Source: Bromus sterilis (lineage: Eukaryota > Streptophyta > Magnoliopsida > Poales > Poaceae). From it: DNA of 64,000 bases. The first letter of the stretch is position 1, and each line of letters begins with the position of its first letter. Location: the NCBI GenBank assembly GCA_950022295.1, contig OX465598.1, positions 179,919,501-179,983,500 of the forward strand, in the 5' to 3' direction. The position numbers were made by a program, and so were the translations under genes. A model generated the notes under the pieces. The model had not been told where the DNA came from and did not search any database. It saw only the letters and a program-made list of their open reading frames with translations. Positions 9,116-21,700 of the stretch are shown piece after piece.

Positions 9116-11774
9116 AAGTTGTTGACCGGGATTGGATGTGCCGGGTTGGTTTCCCGAAGATCCACTGCGTAAGACGTAGCGTGCGTACTCTTCTTTACTA
9201 AGCGAGAAAGACTCTATCCAGATCTATGGATCTCCCCAGCGTCCAAGCGAGACCCCATCCAAACCAAATCCGCCACTCGTTGGGCGAGGCCTTGCTTTCT
9301 ATGAACACCTCATGACTGAATGAGAAACTTAGCCTCCGACCCGACCAAGAGAGAATACATGGTCAAGGCCGACGCCGACCTTCCTCACCTGCCTGAATGG
9401 AATGAATATCTCCTTCGTCTAGTCGAGAAGGGAAAAAGCCCGGCGGGGACAGGACCTTGACTCTTCTAAACCATTACATGACGGAGAAGTCCATTCTCAT
9501 CATGATCGATCCACGTCCTACCATAGTGCCCGGAGAACCAGGCTTGCTTCTAGAAGATTATATAGTGATCCACTGGAATCAGCCTCGGGTGACGCCTCCC
9601 TAGTCGTCGAAAGATTTCATCCATCGGTCGTTAAGGTGGGGTGAAAACTGCAATTAATGCTCTATCTCCGTCATAGAATATGGGATACTCACTTTCAATG
9701 GCCTCGCATACCAGAGCCTCAGATGGCCTACCCTTCCAATCGGGGTTATAACAGGTCCGGTATCAGCAACACCAGCCAATCGTGTTGGTACGGTGGGTTC
9801 CCCATACCCACTATTCGAAAAAAAAGCTTGCCATAGCAGCTCAAACCTCCGATCGGGAAATGGGAGTTCTAACTGGTCCTAACCCCAATTACAAACAAAT
9901 TAAATTGATTGGACCGAGGTTCATGCAGGGAGAGAATAGAAACTAATAACGATGGAGCAAGAAAATGGATGCGCGTTAGCGCAATGGCTTTCGCGCTAGT
10001 TGCTCAATCCGTTGTTGTTTGGTTCGAGGTTGAGCTCACCCGCCACCCTACGTCAGTAATCTTCCTAACTTCTATTCCGTTTTTTTGCTCTAAGGTAAGG
10101 TCCTTCAAGAATAGCATTGCGGTTGCAATGGGGCCCTAGGTGAATATTGTCCGCCCGTATGAGCCGTGCTATGAATATTTATAGGTCGGGGTCTTTACTG
10201 AAAAACCACAATACTACACTACAACAATTTGAAGAAATCCGCAAGTGACTATAATTTGAATTCACTAGTTGAGTTGAGGATTATTTCAATAAATAAAATC
10301 TGCCAATCTCGATATTCCCACAATTCATTCTGGTCCAGTGTCTATTCCTGAATGAAAGAAATGCGCTTTTTTCTGCGCTGCTCCCCTTCTCTCACTTCTA
10401 AATGACTCCTTTAGCACTCTCTTTTTTATATCAAAAAATATAAAAAGTTTACCTTTACCATAACTTCCAAGCAAAAGTGTCAATTCAGAAGCACTTTTAG
10501 CTACTCTAGCAAACGGAATTGAATTGGTCTAATTTAGGACTTTCCAATCGATTTTTATCTTACCTAATTATATCCACGCCCAGGGGGTAGGTACGTCGCA
10601 AGCTCTGGGCAGCTATCTTATTCAAAAGAAAGAATCTCGCTCCCTAAAAGGTTGCCGATACAATAACTCTATTTAACCCTACTGGATCCAATTGTTTAAG
10701 TGTTTCGTCGACAGGAACCACATTGACACCATGCTTGTGCTAAGCCACAGCTCCATCAAAATAATCTGGATTTCTTCTTGTTTACGAATAATGGGACATC
10801 TTCCTAACCCTATCAAACCTCTCTGCAACTACTTCTCTTTGTTCTCAGCAGCCCGAAGGATTAGTCTCAAAGTCCTATTAGAACTCCCGTGCTTGCTCCT
10901 TTGGATTCAAATGAATCCGAATTTCGGTAAGATAATACAAGAATCGTATTTGGTTGGGTTCTAACTCTGTTGTTTAGTCTGGCGTGGGTGTGATACTGGT
11001 GAAGAAGCGAGTAATTGACAGTCAGTGCGGAGCTTCTTTACACACCGGTAGCGGAACATCCCAGGCAGCTTAACGTGGTCTTGGCACAAAGGTAATACAA
11101 TGGGAGTCTGACGATACCCGGTACTCGGGATCTCCTACTTGAAGAAGCATGGAATTTAAATTACTCAGCCGCTGAATAAAATAAACTAGATACCCTTCCA
11201 ATATTTACTTCTCTTTACTTGCAGGACCTGGCCTAAGCATAAATTAGATTTTCTGCACAAGCTCAAGTGGAGGAGGAAGCAGGGGTGGCGAGCAAAATGT
11301 TGGTATGGAAGATCTCTTGCTCCCCCCTGAAGGGTTCTTAGATTACCAAGTAAGGGAGGGAGGTAGGTACCATGGTTTCCTTCTTTTATTGAATACCAGT
11401 AACGCGAGTAAACATTTAAGTGAGAAGTTAGGTAAGCATTGCCAATGGCCAAAGCCTTTACTCTTGACTTCTTGACTCTAGTAATAGTAAATAATGTCAT
11501 TAGATTTCGGCATAAATTCTAGCCAGGTACCATTTCCCAAACTTGATTTCCTTTTTATGTACCTGTTTATGCATCTGGTTCATTGTTCACGAACTAAGAC
11601 GGCTTAGCCGCCTTTATTTGGGCCATATGAAGGAAGTACTTCAATGAATGGATAGGTTGCCAACCTAACATTATCGGCGGGAAGTTCTCCTTTCTCCAAG
11701 TATGCTCATTAGACCAATAGGTGAGTAGCTAGTATAGTAGTAGCCAATATTAAAAACCGATAGTAGAAGTTCGG
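9116..11774. other. No recognisable gene; possible mitochondrial spacer
   Basis: The second copy of the 57-bp repeat (9957-10013) lies here. The open frames are short, with no recognisable motif. Composition is mixed and the origin is uncertain. Confidence 0.4.
9957..10013 (+). repeat. 57-bp direct repeat, copy 2
   Basis: It differs from 8680-8736 at three positions (two C/T, one A/G) and has the same orientation. It is not next to a tRNA here, so the repeat is independent of the pseudo-tRNA. Confidence 0.85.
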
Positions 11775-12122
11775 TGGATGGCCTTTGCGAAAGTGGCCAC
11801 TCCGCATCCCTTCAGTAGCCAATCCTTTTTCTCAATGATGCAGTTCGCTTGGAACATGGCACAAGGTGTGACGTTCCGAGCGGTGGAGGACAACAAGTTT
11901 GTTGTTCTAGTTTTCTGCCTTGGCGACTGGAAGAAGCTCATGGAAGAAGGGTCGTGGATGTTCCCCAACCATGGCGTGATGCTGAAGCCTTACGACGGGA
12001 TGGCTAACCCGCGATCTGTGGTTCTGAACCAGATTTATGTTTGGTCACAGATTCATAAGATCCCGGAACTGTTCCGCCTGGAAAACCTGGTGCGGGATCT
12101 GGCTAATAAGAAGCAAGAATAG
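11775..12122 (+). mobile_element. LINE ORF1-like fragment (DUF4283-type domain)
   Basis: The 114-codon frame at 11778-12122 contains the pattern FSMMQFAWNMAQGVTFRAVE, then FVVLVFCLGDWKKLMEEGSW, then a VWSQIHKIPELFR stretch. This pattern is characteristic of the DUF4283 domain in the first ORF of plant non-LTR retrotransposons and related nuclear-acid-binding proteins. The zinc knuckle that normally follows is absent, so it is a fragment. It is opposite in strand to the LINE reverse-transcriptase fragment downstream. Confidence 0.7.
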
Positions 12123-12534
12123 AGAATCTCGCCTTTCTCGAGGCTGCGTCTCAGTGCCCTCTGTAAGTACTTTCGAGTAAAAATAACTACCTTTCAAAGA
12201 AAATACAACTATGGCTAGCTAAAACGAAAGAATGAGAGTACAAGGTATGGGTCTACGCTTCCAGCTTGCTCTAGTCTCACTTAAATTGGATCTCTCTCTG
12301 GTGAGAGCCTGCCAAGTAGGAAAGCTTTTTATAGTCACATTTTATTCATCTCTTCCCCTCTCCGCAGGCAATCACTATAACTACTTCAACCTTCTTCCGT
12401 GGTTGTGGTTCAGGAAAAACAGTGGCAAGAAATGTTGATTTCCCTTTCACGGGTGTACAGGACCCGAGAAATACGCAGGTTGGTTTCTAATAGTGCTCAC
12501 TCCAGTGGGGTCCCGGCACAGTCCAAATGGAAGT
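12123..12534. other. No recognisable gene
   Basis: This is spacer between two LINE-like fragments of opposite orientation. Only short unlabelled open frames occur. Confidence 0.4.
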
Positions 12535-13076
12535 TCATTCATTAGAGTAGTGCCAAGAAAGAAAGTGCTCAAAGGTATCATAGTTCATAGGTATTAACAG
12601 GATCCTTCTTGCATCAATTGAATTGAAAATTGACGTGATTAGCTGCTCGTCCCAAGTACCCAAAGCAGGTTCAATCAACTCATTTACCTTTGTGTGAAGT
12701 GTACCTCCCCTTTCCGTAGTGATTTTACTATTGGGACTTCCTGGAACCCAAGGGTCGTTCCACATGTTAATTTTCTCTCCTGTTCCAATTATCCTAATGT
12801 GTCTACGTTTATATGCATATCCAGCTTTACTTCACAAAGCCCCGTCCCTGGCTTTTTATTTTTGATTGAGTGAATGCATTATAAAGACACTAGAATGTTA
12901 TCCGTTATTAAACGACTGGGTACAACAAAAGCACCCTGTGTTTGTGAAATTACCTCATCCAGTACTGTACGGAACTGAGATTGCGGGGATCTCACCTTTG
13001 GGATTAAAACAATAACAATTCTATTAATGATCTCTGGGAGGTAGCCGCCGTTTAGGAAACCAAGGACTGCAACCAT
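12535..13076 (-). mobile_element. LINE reverse-transcriptase fragment, internally deleted
   Basis: On the minus strand 13076-12879 encodes an INRIVIVLIPKV stretch, a shortened FR motif region, then SQTQGAFVVPSRLITDN, which is the plant LINE pattern IPKV...EEQSAFVPGRLITDN. 12765-12535 encodes MWNDPWVPGSP and GTWDEQLI, then IPM and LSWHYS, typical of the C-terminal zf-RVT region. The catalytic YADD block and most of the palm are missing, so one or more deletions removed the middle. Confidence 0.75.
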
Positions 13077-13374
13077 TTTCTCGCAGAGCCGAGTCGGGCT
13101 AGTAAGAAGTAGCTACTTTTCGCAGCTTTGTATCTGGTACGGGACCTCATCATAGCAAACCATCTACGCAAGGCCTAAACAAATGGTCAATCAAACAACT
13201 TTACTCAGCCTTCTTTTCTGGTTGATCGAGCAAGCCCTGAGACCGAGAGGGATGCACTCCTGTATGCAAAGAGAGGTGTATAGAATAGAGATGAGAATAT
13301 CACCTAGAACGTGCTTTTGGTACCATGGAACGCAGTACCTATGACCCTATAACCGGTGGATCGATCCTTGTAGG

Positions 13375-13379
13375 CAGAC
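13375..13379. repeat. Target-site duplication of E1, left (CAGAC)
   Basis: CAGAC precedes the LTR start at 13380 and recurs at 44122-44126, directly after the LTR end at 44121. Confidence 0.9.
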
Positions 13380-13649
13380 TGATGAGGACATCCCTACTGA
13401 GAGTCCATCTCCAACTCTTCCTGATGAACAAGCCAATCAAATCAGACTTGGACCTATTACAAGAGCTCGTGCAAAGCTAATAGAACAACTGGTGAACTTG
13501 CTCTTAATAGAATCTGATGTTGTGCTTAATGAGAATTATATACTGCCTAAGTCTTCGTATGTTTGCATGATCAGGTACCATGAAGAAGATGAGAAGCAGA
13601 AAGAAGAAGACGAGGTTCGGGAACAAGAAGTTGATGCTCCAGGAACTGG

Positions 13650-13950
13650 ACGTCCGATTCCACTCGGACGTCCGACGCTGTTGACCTGGGCACGTGAAGC
13701 CTCGCCATCAGACAAGCATAAGCTACAGGAACCGGATGTCCGACGCCGACCGGACGTCCGACCGGTACGGGAAATACAACACTTGAGGACAGAAGCGTTG
13801 GCGTCAATATATACCGGAAATCCGACAGCTACCGGACTCAGTGTGCTGCGAGTACAGAAGGGTTTTGCGTCATAACTACCGGAATTCCGACGTCCACCGG
13901 ACGTCCGATGGTCCCGACGGACGTCTGATCCCCACCGGACGTCTGACACT
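13650..13950 (+). repeat. CCGGACGTCCG-type palindromic cluster in E1 5' LTR
   Basis: Motifs such as GGACGTCCG, CCGGATGTCCGAC and CCGGACGTCCGA recur about ten times. The corresponding block of the 3' LTR spans about 43400-43700 with fewer units. Confidence 0.8.
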
Positions 13951-14007
13951 GCCTGCGCGCAGATTTTAGGGTTGCGGCCCTTGTATCCAACTCTAGACCC
14001 CCTAGCT

Positions 14008-14015
14008 TATAAATA
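14008..14015 (+). promoter_or_regulatory. LTR TATA box (E1 5' LTR)
   Basis: TATAAATA sits at the place conserved in all three LTRs of this family, about 360 bases before the LTR end. Confidence 0.65.
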
Positions 14016-14376
14016 CTAAACCTCCAGCGCGTTTTAGGGTTAGACCACGTTTAGATAAACCCTAGTTCTAGAGAGTCGCTCCAAGCATTCATCTTGAATC
14101 ATATACTTCAATTCATATCGATCTGAAGTGTTGCTACTTCAAGTTTTGTGTGATCTGTTGTTCCACTGGGAACTAGTAGATTGCAAATTACCGTCTCGTG
14201 GTTGACGGCTACGTTGCGCAAGTGTGTGAAGTAGTGAATATTCAAAGGGTAGAGAGTTGTCGCATTGGCAACAGGGATCTAGCGAGGAGAGTTCGTCGGC
14301 TACATACAAGTTATCTATCATCGCCCTCATATTCACCGTACGCTTACGGAGAAGATCGGGCCACCCCATATCATCT

Positions 14377-14388
14377 TGGTATCAGATT
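14377..14388 (+). other. E1 primer-binding site
   Basis: TGGTATCAGATT lies three bases after the LTR end. It matches the tRNA-iMet primer-binding consensus TGGTATCAGAGC for ten bases and has two end mismatches. Confidence 0.8.
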
Positions 14389-15012
14389 TCCAGTGTTTCC
14401 TCAGTAAGCATCCACCAAATCCATCTATTATATCGTTTTTGTTTTCGTCCTATCTAGAAAAATCCATACAAAAATATTAGGGTTTCTAGTTTTGCCTTAA
14501 CTTAGATTGCATCGGAGTCATTGTTTAGTTGCTGTTTCGTTGTGTTCATCCCGAAAATTTCTCCGCGGTGCGACATATTGTGGCCTAAAGAGAAAATTTA
14601 CTGTAGAAATCAACATTACTGTAGCAGTACTGTAGCAATTTTCCCCAAGATTGGAAAAGAGTCAGAAAAAAAGAGAGAAAAATCAAAAAATAAATAAAGA
14701 GAAAAGGAAGTGTGACAAAAAAGAGTTATCAAAGAGTGCAAAGAGATATACAAGAGTTAGAAGGGACATACAAAAGTGGTGATCTTTTGAGAGGCCAGTC
14801 TTCTTTTTGTCTCCACTGTGTGAGTTTTTCCTTGGGTTTGTATCACACGATCAACACTAGGACTTGACTTCGGTGTAGTTAGGGTGCCATACCTATAGCT
14901 CCACCACATATATCCTACTTTGTCATTTGTTCACTCTTTTACTCGGGTATTCACTTCATCACATCCGTGCACTAGTCCTCCATCCGAACGGGTACGCATT
15001 ACTATTCACTTT
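14389..15012 (+). other. E1 untranslated leader, first part
   Basis: No gene is present. This is the leader between primer-binding site and gag. It is interrupted at 15012 by the E4 solo LTR and resumes after 38369. The last five bases (15008-15012, ACTTT) form the left duplication of E4. Confidence 0.8.
15008..15012. repeat. Target-site duplication of E4, left (ACTTT)
   Basis: ACTTT is repeated exactly at 38370-38374, after the E4 end. Confidence 0.9.
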
Positions 15013-15973
15013 TGTGACGCCCCCAAAATCAGACCATGTACAGTAATCATACACGCAAGGTACACGATCGAGATCAGGGACTCACAGTGAGATATCACAA
15101 CACAAATCTAAAAATAAAATAATACAAGTTGTATAATACAACTCAGGGGCCACGAGGGCTCGAATACAACAGCTCAAGAGCACAAAGTTAGCCGAAGTAA
15201 TAATATCTGAGTATAGACACAAGGATACAAGGTTGCCGTAAGAAGGCTAGCACAAAATCAACAACGATCGAAAAGGCGAGGCCTCCTGCCTGGGAACCTC
15301 CAAACTACTCCTGGTCAAAGGGAAACTCGACGTCGTAGAAGGCATCGGAAATCTTCACATTGCGGTGGTCGACATCGGGGATCTCCTGCTCCTGGGCTCC
15401 AACGTCGACTGCAGCAGTCGATCAGGAAAAAGAAAAAAGGGGAAATAAATCAAAGGTGAATATCTAGCATACCCGCGAGTCTTACGTCCGCTACTAAGCA
15501 TTTATGCATTTGTATCAAATGGAAAGGGGAGGTTGTATATAGTGGACTGAAAGTCAGAAATCATAATAAGGATGAGAAGCTAGGCCTATCGAAGACTAGC
15601 ATCTTCCGACGAGTCTTGAAGCACAAGAAGAGAATCAGCCAACAGTTCAATAACATGAATGTAATAACAATGCAGCAGAAGTTGCTGCAGCATTGTATAA
15701 TAGTAAGTTGTAATCGATAACAATTATATATGCCTCCGAGATCCCCTCCTCGACTCCCCTTCGAGGAAGAGACACCGGAACCAACAATTTAATAGAAGTA
15801 GTTTGTAGTAGTAGGCTCTGGCTTTAGCATAAAGCGTTCTGTTACCGTGGACACAGCTATTCGAATAGATCAAACTCCCTGCAGGGGTGCACTACGGTTC
15901 AGCCTGCAAGCTCGTATCTCTAGGGTGGCGTATACCTTGTTAGGGAACACCCCACCGAGGCTATCCGACACGT
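15013..15973 (-). repeat. E4 solo LTR, left part
   Basis: This is homologous to the first 960 bases of E3 (15974 onward) and of both E2 LTRs. Shared blocks include CGCGAGTCTTACGTCCGCTACTAAGCA and TATATAGTGGACTG. Since E3 starts right after it, the two appear as a direct repeat with about 960 bp spacing. Confidence 0.9.
15969..15973. repeat. Target-site duplication of E3, left (CACGT)
   Basis: The partner at 34267-34271 reads CACGC; a single T/C difference in an otherwise matching 5-mer fits later deamination. Confidence 0.75.
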
Positions 15974-18757
15974 TGTGACGCCCCCAAAATCAGACCGTGT
16001 ATAGTAATCATACACGCAAGGTACACGATCAAGATCAGGGACTCACGGTAAGATATCACAACACAACTCTACAAATAAAATAATACAAGATGTATAATAC
16101 AAGCCAGGGGCCACGAGGGCTCGAATACAACAGCTCGAGAGCACAAGTCAGCGGAAGCAATAGTATCTGAGTACAGACACAAGGATACAAGGTTGCCTTA
16201 AGAAGGCTAGCACAAATATCAACAACGATCGAAAAGGCAAGGCCTCCTGCCTGGGAACCTCCAAACTACTCCTGGTCAACGGGGAACTCGACGTCGTAGA
16301 AGGCATCGGGGATCTTCACGTTGCGGTGGTCGGCATCGGGGATCTCCTGCTCCTGGACTCCAAGGCTCCAACGTCGACTGCAGCGGCCGATCAGGCAAAA
16401 CAAAAAGGGGGGGAAATAAAGCAGGTGAGTATCTAGCATACCCGCGAGTCTTACGTCCGCTACTAAGCATTTATGCATTGTATCAAATGGAAAGGGGAGG
16501 CTGTATATAGTGGACTGCAAGGTAGAAATCAGAATAAGGGTAAGAAGCTAGGCCTATTGAAGACTAGCATCTTCTGACGAGTCTTACAGCATGAGGTAAG
16601 AATCAGCCAGCAGTTTAATATAACAGAAATGAAAGTAACAATGCAACAGAAGTTGCTGCAGCATTGTATAATAATAAGTTGTATTAGAAACAATTATATA
16701 TGCCTCTGAGATCCCCTCCTCGACTTCCCTGCGAGGAAGAGAAACCGGAACCAATAGTTTAATAGTAGTAGTTTGTAGTAGTAGGATCTGGCTTCAGCAT
16801 AAAGCGTCCTGTTACCATGGACACGGCTATCCGAATAGATTATCTTCCCTGCAGGGGCTGCACTACTGTTACCCTGCACGCTCGGATCTCCAGGGTGGCG
16901 TACAACTTGGTAGGGAATGCCCCACCGAGGCTATCCGACACGTCGAGGCCCATCCTACGGATCATCAGAGAGATCCCCGCCGGTCTACATCCCTAAGGGC
17001 AAGGGGGTCATGGGCCTATCACCCCTCGTTCTCCGGGTCGTTGTGCGCCAAGTGGATCCAGTTCCGCAGCATGATTCGACCCAACCACAATGCTGAACTG
17101 GACGTCTTTCAAAGCTTTCGAACGAGACCACAACGCGGAGGGCCCACACCGTAATCCCACGTGGAGGTAGTGCGTATAGGGCATGTCGACCCACTCAAGT
17201 CATCCACCTGAACCGTTAAGCATTTTATTATTATCTGTCGGAACAACCGTTATCGTTGCCCCTTTCTCGATGAGTCGCGGACAACGACAGCAGCCAGGAC
17301 CACCAGTAACGTCGGTGCCTGCCCTGTCGTCCCACCAACTCGTGCGGTTACCAACAAGGTGAACCGTCTCCTTACCTTGTCTCGTGTTTGCTCTTGGTAG
17401 AGCTCGACTTTCGTACAACAGGAAATCTTTCGGCCACGAACAGTACCAGGCCCGCCGCACACCGGTGGAATACACCTGACCTGTCGTTCCGCTAAGATAC
17501 CCTGCGCGGGCACCGTTGGGTCACCCGACTCCTTACCTGTAAGGACACCAGTTGATTCGTGTGCCTACCATCAAGTGAAACCAGGAGGAATCACCCTCGA
17601 TGGTACACTTGAGGAGGTTCGACAGAGACATCAGCGAAATGAACTAAAGAGGAATATTCTCGTATCACCCCGGTGGTGCCGAGACACCAGCGGAATTAAC
17701 TAAAGAGGAATACCCTCTTATCATCCCAGTGATGCTACGCTACTGAGCTGATGAGAGTGAAATACGAGTCCGTCCACTCGTAAGCCAAACTCGAAGCGAC
17801 TCGGCAGAGTCTCGCCGTTGAAGGTTCCCTAGGGCATCTGCATTGATCCGTACCTGTTGCAGTTATAATATTTTGTAATCCGCGTTCACTCACCAGAGTG
17901 ATCACGACCCTCTATTCTAAACCTAACTAACAATGCGCAGGGTTTACTGCTGAATATTATATATATTTATAAGGCAGCATAGGACAAAGGAGGGTACATC
18001 AAGGGGCGACAAAAAAATGCTATGCAATTGAATATGATTGTAACGTAGCAGCAGCAGTAACCATTCCTAGTGCAAGAAAAGTACGGAAAGGTAAGTGATA
18101 TCTGGGGAAGGAAAATGACTCTACTTGCTTGGAAGCTCGACGGTAGAGGAATGGTCGTCGACGAAGTAGTCGTACTCGGCAGCGGTGTAGTCAACGGTAG
18201 CAGCGGGGTCTACCGTAGAATAATAAGGGGGAGGAAACAGTAAATACACGGCAATCATAGCAAACAAAAGCAAGGCATGACAGATGAATTTTAAATGGTG
18301 ATCTAACGCAGTACGATGCAATAAGATCGGAGCTGGAAATCATTCGGGGATGAAATACCGGCTCCGGGTGATTACCGGACAGGGTGTCCGGAGGGCGGGG
18401 GGGTCATGCCGGAGGTGTCGTTTACATCCGACACACGTGTGGGTGGTGTATCCGGGTTAGTTGATCTATTCCGAACAACTTTCATGTTCGGAATAAATTC
18501 ATCTGGATACTTTAACAGTACTGGACGAATCATCGGACAGACGGTCCAGAGGGGGGGGGGGGCGGTTCGATGATCGGTATGTTAGAGGGGTTTGGTGGTG
18601 GTATGGGTATCGTATCCGTAGTCGGTGATCTGTTTTGAGCAACTTCCGTATACGAAATTTTTTCGTCCGGGCAACGTATATCAGTACCGGGAATTACCGA
18701 TAGACGGCCCGGGAGGGGGTTGTCGGTGCCCGGTGCGTTAGGGGGGTGTGGTAGACG

Positions 18758-18762
18758 AACGG
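18758..18762. repeat. Target-site duplication of E2, left (AACGG)
   Basis: The partner at 32375-32379 reads AATGG. Sister LTRs read ...CATACGGATAGCGTATTC at this point, so the sequence joins cleanly as ...ACGG-ATAGC. Confidence 0.75.
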
Positions 18763-21700
18763 TGTGACGCCCCCAAAATCAATCTGTGTACATTAATCAT
18801 ACACACAGGGTACACGGCTGAGATTAGGGTGCCAGGTGAGAATATCACAGCACAACACTAAACACAAATGGATAAACAAATATGTTACAATACTAGGGAT
18901 CACGAGGATCCGAATACATAAGTCATACAAGCCATAATATCTGAGTACAGACATAGTTAGTCAAGTTTTGCCTTAAGAAGGCTAGCACAAATGACATCAG
19001 AGATACAAATTGAAAAGGCGAGGCCTCCTGCCTGGGATCCACCGAACTACTCCTGGTCAACGGGGAACTCGACGACGTAGTAGTCGCCTCCGGGGTACTC
19101 CTGCTCCTGGGCTCCAACGTCGGCTGCAGCGGCCGATCAGGCAAAACGAAAAAGGGGAAATAAAGCAAAGGTGAGTATCTAGCATACCCGCGAGTTTTAC
19201 GTCCGCTACTAAGCATTATGCATTGTCTCAAATGGAAGGGGAGGCTATATATAGTGGACTGCAAGATAGAAATCAGAATAAGAGTAAGAAGCTAAGCCTA
19301 ATGAAGACTAGCATCTTCCGACGAGTCTTGCAGCATGAGGAGAGAATAGCCAACAGTTCATATAAAGCATAAAGTAACAATGCAACAGAACTTGCTGCAG
19401 CATTGTATAATAGTAAGTTGTAATAATTAACAATGCCTCCGAGATCCCCTCCTCGACATCCCGCGAGGAAGAAAACCTGGAACCATACAGTTTAATAATA
19501 ATAGTTTGTAGTGGTAAGATCCAGCTTCAGCATAAAGCGTCCTGTTACCGTGGACATGGCTATTCGAATAGATTAAACTTCCCTGCAGGGGTGCACTTCT
19601 GTTACACTACAACGCACGGATCTCCAGGGTGGCGTACACCTTGTTAGCGAATGCCCCACCGAGGCTATCCGACACTCCACAACCCATCTTTCAAACTCAA
19701 CAGAGAGGCCATCCGCCGGTCTAAATCCTAAGTACGCAGGGCCTTGGACCCCAACCCTGACGTACTCCTGCATGGTGCGTGGGTGGCCGGGAAGCCGTAA
19801 CAAAAACAACACAACTCGAGCCAAAGAAGACACCGCACTTCCCGGCAATCAGCCCGCGGTACTGCTGACGTCTGAAGAGTCCTCGGACGACACCATGAAG
19901 CAAAGGAGCCCATAACTCATTATCCCACGTGTAGGCAGCGCGTACAAGCCAAAAGGCTACTCAAGTCATCCGCCGAACCATTTAGTATTTTATTAATTTG
20001 CGGGACAACCGTTATCGTTGCCTCGACTTAACTGACCCGCGGACAACGACAACAGTCAGGACCACCAGTACATCGGTGCCTATCCTCTCGTCCCACCAAG
20101 TCTCTGCGGTTACCAACAAGGTGAACCGTCTCCTTACCTTGTCTCGCGTGTGCTCTTGGTAAAGCTCGACTTTCGTGGATTGGTAACTCTCGCGGCCAAC
20201 GATCAGGGGCCAAGCACACCGGTACACTGGTCGTAGCCTCCCTGTCATCCCATCGCAATACCACTCGCGGGCACCGTTGGCTCGCCCGACTTCTTACCTG
20301 AAGGACAACCGTTTCTCAAGTACCTAGAGCGGCTATACAGAGTCAGCAACGAGTGGAGTACAAGGATTACTCCTTGATAGCTCACACTAGATAGCTCGAT
20401 AGAGCCGAGCTAGGGGGACTGAGGCGGTGTCTGCATTGTACGATACCTGTGCAGTTATAATATTTGTATCCGCGTTCACTCCCCTGAGTGATCACGGCCC
20501 GCTATCTAATCCTAGCTAAAAATGCGCAGGGATCACTGCTGAATAATGCATAATTATAATAGTCAGCATAGGATAAAGGAGGTACATCAAGGGGCGACAA
20601 AAACAGGCTATGCAATTGAATAGGATTGTAACGTAGCAGCAGCAGTAACAATGCCTAGTGCAAGAAAAGTACGAAAAGATAGGAGATATCTGGGGAAGAG
20701 AATTGCTCTGCTTGCCTGGAATCTCGACGGCAGAAGTAGGGTCGTCGACGAAGTAGTCGTACCCAGCGGCGGTGTAGTCGGCGGTAGCAGCAGGGTCTAC
20801 CGGAGAATAAAGGGGGGAAGAAATATTAAATACAAAGCAATCATAGCAAACAGATGAAAAACATGACGTATGCAATGTTAACGTTGTTCTAATGCAGTGC
20901 AATGCCAGTTGCTCGGAGCAGGAATTCATTCGGGGATGAACTGCCAACTCCGGGTGATTACCGGACATGGCGTCCGGAGGGGAAGGGATCATGCCGGAGG
21001 TGTCGTCGACATCCGACACACGTGTGGGTGGTGTATCCGGGTTAGCTGATCTATTCCGAACAACTTTCATGTTCGGAATAAATTCATCCGGGTACTTTAG
21101 CAGTACCGGACAATTTATCCAACAGACGTTTCGGAGGGGGACGGTTCGATGTTCGTTGTGTTAGAGGGGTGGGGTAGACATACGGATAGCGTATTCTTAT
21201 TCGTTATATTTTTCTGATCAATTTTGATGTATAAAGTTTTTTTAATCTGAATTACAGTTTAAAAGATATTGAATTTTAAAGTTTTAAATCAATTTTAAAT
21301 CATTTTCTATATTTACTTTTATTTATTTAAATGCAACATTATCCACAACAGTGGGGTTGACCAGTCAACTGACATGTGGGTCCCACATGTCATCCTCTGG
21401 TTTTAATAATTCATTTATTTAATCTAATAATCCAGAGGGGCCCACTTGTCATAGTCTAACTATTAATAAGTCATTTATTTAACCAGATAATGGGTGGGGC
21501 CTAGGTGTCATAGACATAGTTACCTCTAACAGTTTTTTTTATTAATTAGATGGCCTTGGGCCCACTGGTCATACACATAGGGGGGCGGGTTATCTACTAA
21601 TCTCTTTTAGTTAAGGAGGGCGGGTCCACCAGTCAGTGGCTAGCTTGCCACTCCACGGCTCGCAGCCATGGCCGGCCGTGGCTAGATCAGCAGCGCCGAG

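Larger units (their letters stand above)
13380..14373 (+). repeat. 5' LTR of E1
   Basis: It starts TGATGAGGACATCCC and ends ACCCCATATCA. The 5' end carries the tail of the pol reading frame as a relic (DLDLLQELVQS-like frames and ESDVVLNENYILPKSS). A palindromic GTCCGAC cluster follows, then the TATA box. It is close to the 3' LTR at 43146-44121 but has extra units in the palindromic cluster, hence the length difference of about 18 bases. Confidence 0.92.

Noticed and set aside
9640..9900. Possible mitochondrial coding exon on the minus strand.
   Set aside because: Translation in three frames gave no recognisable mitochondrial protein segment.
15013..16500. The direct repeats at 15013 and 15974 as a tandem duplication.
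   Set aside because: The second copy begins exactly at an LTR terminus, and the first resumes after 34266 behind a matching duplication, so it is nested insertion.
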